From the NCBI RefSeq assembly GCF_964204645.1, contig NC_134029.1:10470850-10534849 (forward strand): a DNA stretch of 64,000 nucleotides. Direction: 5' to 3'. The notes beneath the pieces were generated by a model. The model made no database searches, was not told the origin of the DNA, and saw only the letters and a list, made by a program, of their open reading frames with translations. A program made the position numbers and the translations under genes. Shown here piece after piece: positions 62,335-64,000 of this stretch (its first letter is position 1; each line of letters begins with the position of its first letter). The DNA is from Tubulanus polymorphus (Eukaryota; Nemertea; Palaeonemertea; Tubulaniformes; Tubulanidae).

Positions 62335-62919
62335 GATGGTTACCATGTTGGTTAAAAGCATTTGACAGTTTTTGAGTGCGAGCGTTCAAAGAGTTGATGA
62401 TGTGACGAGCTAGTAACTCGACATCGTCTAGGATGGCAGTACCAAACAGCGATCGCAATAACGACCCATTGAAACCGAGTGGAGCCCCTCTCTTGGAAAG
62501 CGTTTGGGACTCGGTTGAGAGGCTTCAGGGATCAATGACTGAACTTTCTCATTCACGTGCAAAATGTGAGCATTCACCCGACGCTGTCACTCATTCATAT
62601 CTATAGCAGCAGTGTTGCGTAGTTGGCATGTGAGACTAGATCCATGACACTGAAAAGCGAGCTAAATTGATGGGTTGAGGAAGTACAATTTGATAGGTAT
62701 GTGCCCAGAATTCATTTGATTGTCCCACTCTGCCTTCTCTTGACGTTGGCCATCATCCGTTGCAAGGGCTGGACTAAAAAGCATCACCGCACACATTATG
62801 AAGAATCCGAAATGAGAGACGTTCCAACCTAAGAAAGAGAAATATGATACATAGGAAAAGATACAAGGATTGGTTAAATATGATACCTCGGGCCTTGAGG
62901 GATCTAGCACAGCAACCAA
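62335..62919 (-). pseudogene. Envelope-like glycoprotein, N-terminal part
   Basis: 62919-62662 ends with a signal-peptide-like stretch (FFIMCAVMLFSPALA) followed by a charged mature start. After stops, the frame leading to the insertion point carries a dibasic KR before a Gly-rich segment (GFNGSLLRSLFG), then a long helical stretch to 62335. A dibasic site followed by a glycine-rich hydrophobic segment is the cleavage and fusion-peptide layout of Ty3/Gypsy and F-type envelopes. At least one frameshift separates signal peptide and cleavage region. Interrupted by 60154-62326. Confidence 0.55.
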
Positions 62920-63046
62920 TGAGCCTCAGCAACGGTCCTATTAAGATTTCGATCTAAAAACTATAACGTGAACAAGTGATACAGGAAATAGAATCGGCGC
63001 AACGGAGTACGGGGCAGAGAGAACAATCAGTGGACAATCAGTGGCT

Positions 63047-63622
63047 CTAGCGTTTAAGGCATTTAGGTGGTTGGCGGTGTCTAAGCCAACCGGCTCGTGT
63101 CCTCAGTCTATGGAACTCGTTTCTCACGAAATCACTTATATAAGTCTCGGGCTCCCACATCTTCTCATTGTATTTAGTCCAACTGACTAAATACTGTCGC
63201 TGCCCGCTACGGACATGGACCTTAAGCAACCTTTCGACCTCATAATATATACCTTCGTCTGGCAGGTCCTGACCCCGTTGGTCAGATTGTTGCGACCCAG
63301 CATCAGGTGCTTGGATAACGGGATCTTCCGCCGGTAGGAGTTGTGGAAATTGCAGGCAGTCGTTTAATGTCTTTAACCTCATAGCGTTTACCAGAGACGG
63401 ATATGGTCGATCGTCGCTACAGCGTTTGATTGTGTATGTATGATTTGGACCATTTTCAGGGATATGATAAGGACCCGCCCAAGTAAGTACTAATTGTTTT
63501 GATTTCCCTTTCTGAACACGATGATATGAAACCATCACCTTGTCTCCTGGTTCATACAAGGGTGTTTTAGCATTGTGTCGCTGATCGTAGTTCTGTTTAT
63601 TTTTGTCCTGCAGGATCTTCAT
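63047..63622 (-). pseudogene. Ty3/Gypsy integrase C-terminus: GPY/F-like module and chromodomain
   Basis: 191 residues. Residues about 20-75 have YEPGDKVMVSYHRVQKGKSK, then WAGPYHI and SLVNAMRLK, the GPY/F module that ends many Gypsy integrases. Residues about 125-175 read YYEVERLLKVHVRSGQRQYL, then VSWTKYNEKMWEPE: a chromodomain with the aromatic residues (Y at the start, W..Y...W) that bind methyl-lysine. It is separated from the integrase core by a frame break at 63623-63661. Confidence 0.8.
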
Positions 63623-63661
63623 ATTTTCATTGGCAATCTTTTTAACAATCTGTAAATTTTG

Positions 63662-64000
63662 TTATATATTCTCAATGTGAGCTTTTACAGCAGAGGGCAA
63701 GGCTGGCTTGGGAGTCAATGACGTATCAATTGGTTGCAACATTTCCTTGGCAAATAGAATATGAAATGAAGAGAACCCTGTCGCTTGAACAGAAGGTGTT
63801 GCTCGAAGAGCCATAAATACTGTCGGGAGCGTTAAATGCCAATCAGTTTGGTCCGTACTACAATCAGACTTCCGAGCAATAGTCTGATTTTGCCGCTCAC
63901 AAGTAGCATTTGTTTGAGGATGATAGCTACTAGTCATGTGACGAGTCACCTGAAACAATTCGCACACAGCTGAGACTAATGCCATCATAAAGTTTGCTCC
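63662..64000 (-). pseudogene. Ty3/Gypsy integrase core (partial, runs off the window)
   Basis: The frame contains LFQVTRHMTSSYHPQTNATC, then ERQNQTI, carrying the third catalytic residue (Glu) in the HPQTNA..ER block, then WHLTLPTVFMALRATPSVQA, then TGFSSFHILFAKEM. The first two catalytic Asp residues lie beyond the window. Open to the window edge. Confidence 0.85.

Larger units (their letters stand above)
57300..64000 (-). mobile_element. Ty3/Gypsy element with chromodomain and envelope-like gene (5' part outside the window)
   Basis: Minus-strand order from the window end: integrase end, GPY/F-like module, chromodomain, envelope N-terminus, a nested DNA element, envelope C-terminus with membrane anchor, purine tract and LTR. 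Only the 3' portion is inside the window. An endogenous retrovirus-like element with several frame breaks. Confidence 0.82.

Overview
The window looks like nuclear DNA of a marine invertebrate, most plausibly an echinoderm or another non-vertebrate deuterostome. This is inferred from GT-AG introns, dense layering of several transposon classes, low gene density and the recurring TAGGCCTA word. No species can be named from the sequence alone.

The backbone is one host gene on the + strand, an AtuA/DUF1446-type protein. Five exons (11188-11257, 36438-36568, 49845-49936, 51165-51264, 51364-51407) join in phase and read as one continuous piece of that family. Their introns are about 25.2 kb, 13.3 kb, 1.2 kb and 0.1 kb, and the gene runs off both sides of what I can recognise. 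Almost everything else sits in or beside those introns and is mobile DNA.

Layout. 0-5 kb: a small MITE, then a two-gene CACTA-like element on the - strand (transposase with one stop codon, plus a DUF4806-type partner gene), then a foldback element. 6-16 kb: intronic DNA with MITEs, an array of 10-12 bp palindromes, a Ty3/Gypsy protease relic and a PIF/Harbinger-like MITE with TTA target duplication. 16.1-18.7 kb: a convergent pair, a P2X7-ballast-like cysteine-rich gene (+) and a transposase-derived gene (-). 19.0-19.3 kb: a 93-bp minisatellite. 19665-35451: a BEL/Pao LTR retrotransposon (- strand) with about 414-bp LTRs and CCCTT target duplication. Its integrase is split by an 8836-bp P-element-like DNA transposon (21414-30249) with about 475-bp inverted termini and a perfect 8-bp target duplication. 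That transposon carries a P-type transposase (+) and, on the other strand, a PIF1-like helicase gene ending in a PHD-like finger.

37.6-39 kb: a large palindrome and a very AT-rich islet with two unusual small proteins. 39-40.6 kb: the 3' end of an LTR element with an envelope-like tail. 40.7-49 kb: head-to-tail copies of a 2.5-3.3 kb repeat with an (AAT)n tail, interrupted by a LINE relic and a MITE. 51.5-54.6 kb: a degraded LINE with endonuclease and reverse transcriptase. 54.7 kb: an intact tRNA-derived SINE. From about 57.3 kb to the window end: a Ty3/Gypsy element (- strand) that encodes a chromodomain and also an envelope-like glycoprotein. Its envelope gene is split by a 2.2-kb TIR element that itself holds a hAT-like insertion, a 31-bp repeat array and a foldback.

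Nearly all mobile-element genes carry stops, frameshifts or deletions and look dead. The exceptions in reading quality are the P-element-associated helicase and the host exons. Splice sites and families were judged by eye; no database search was possible.
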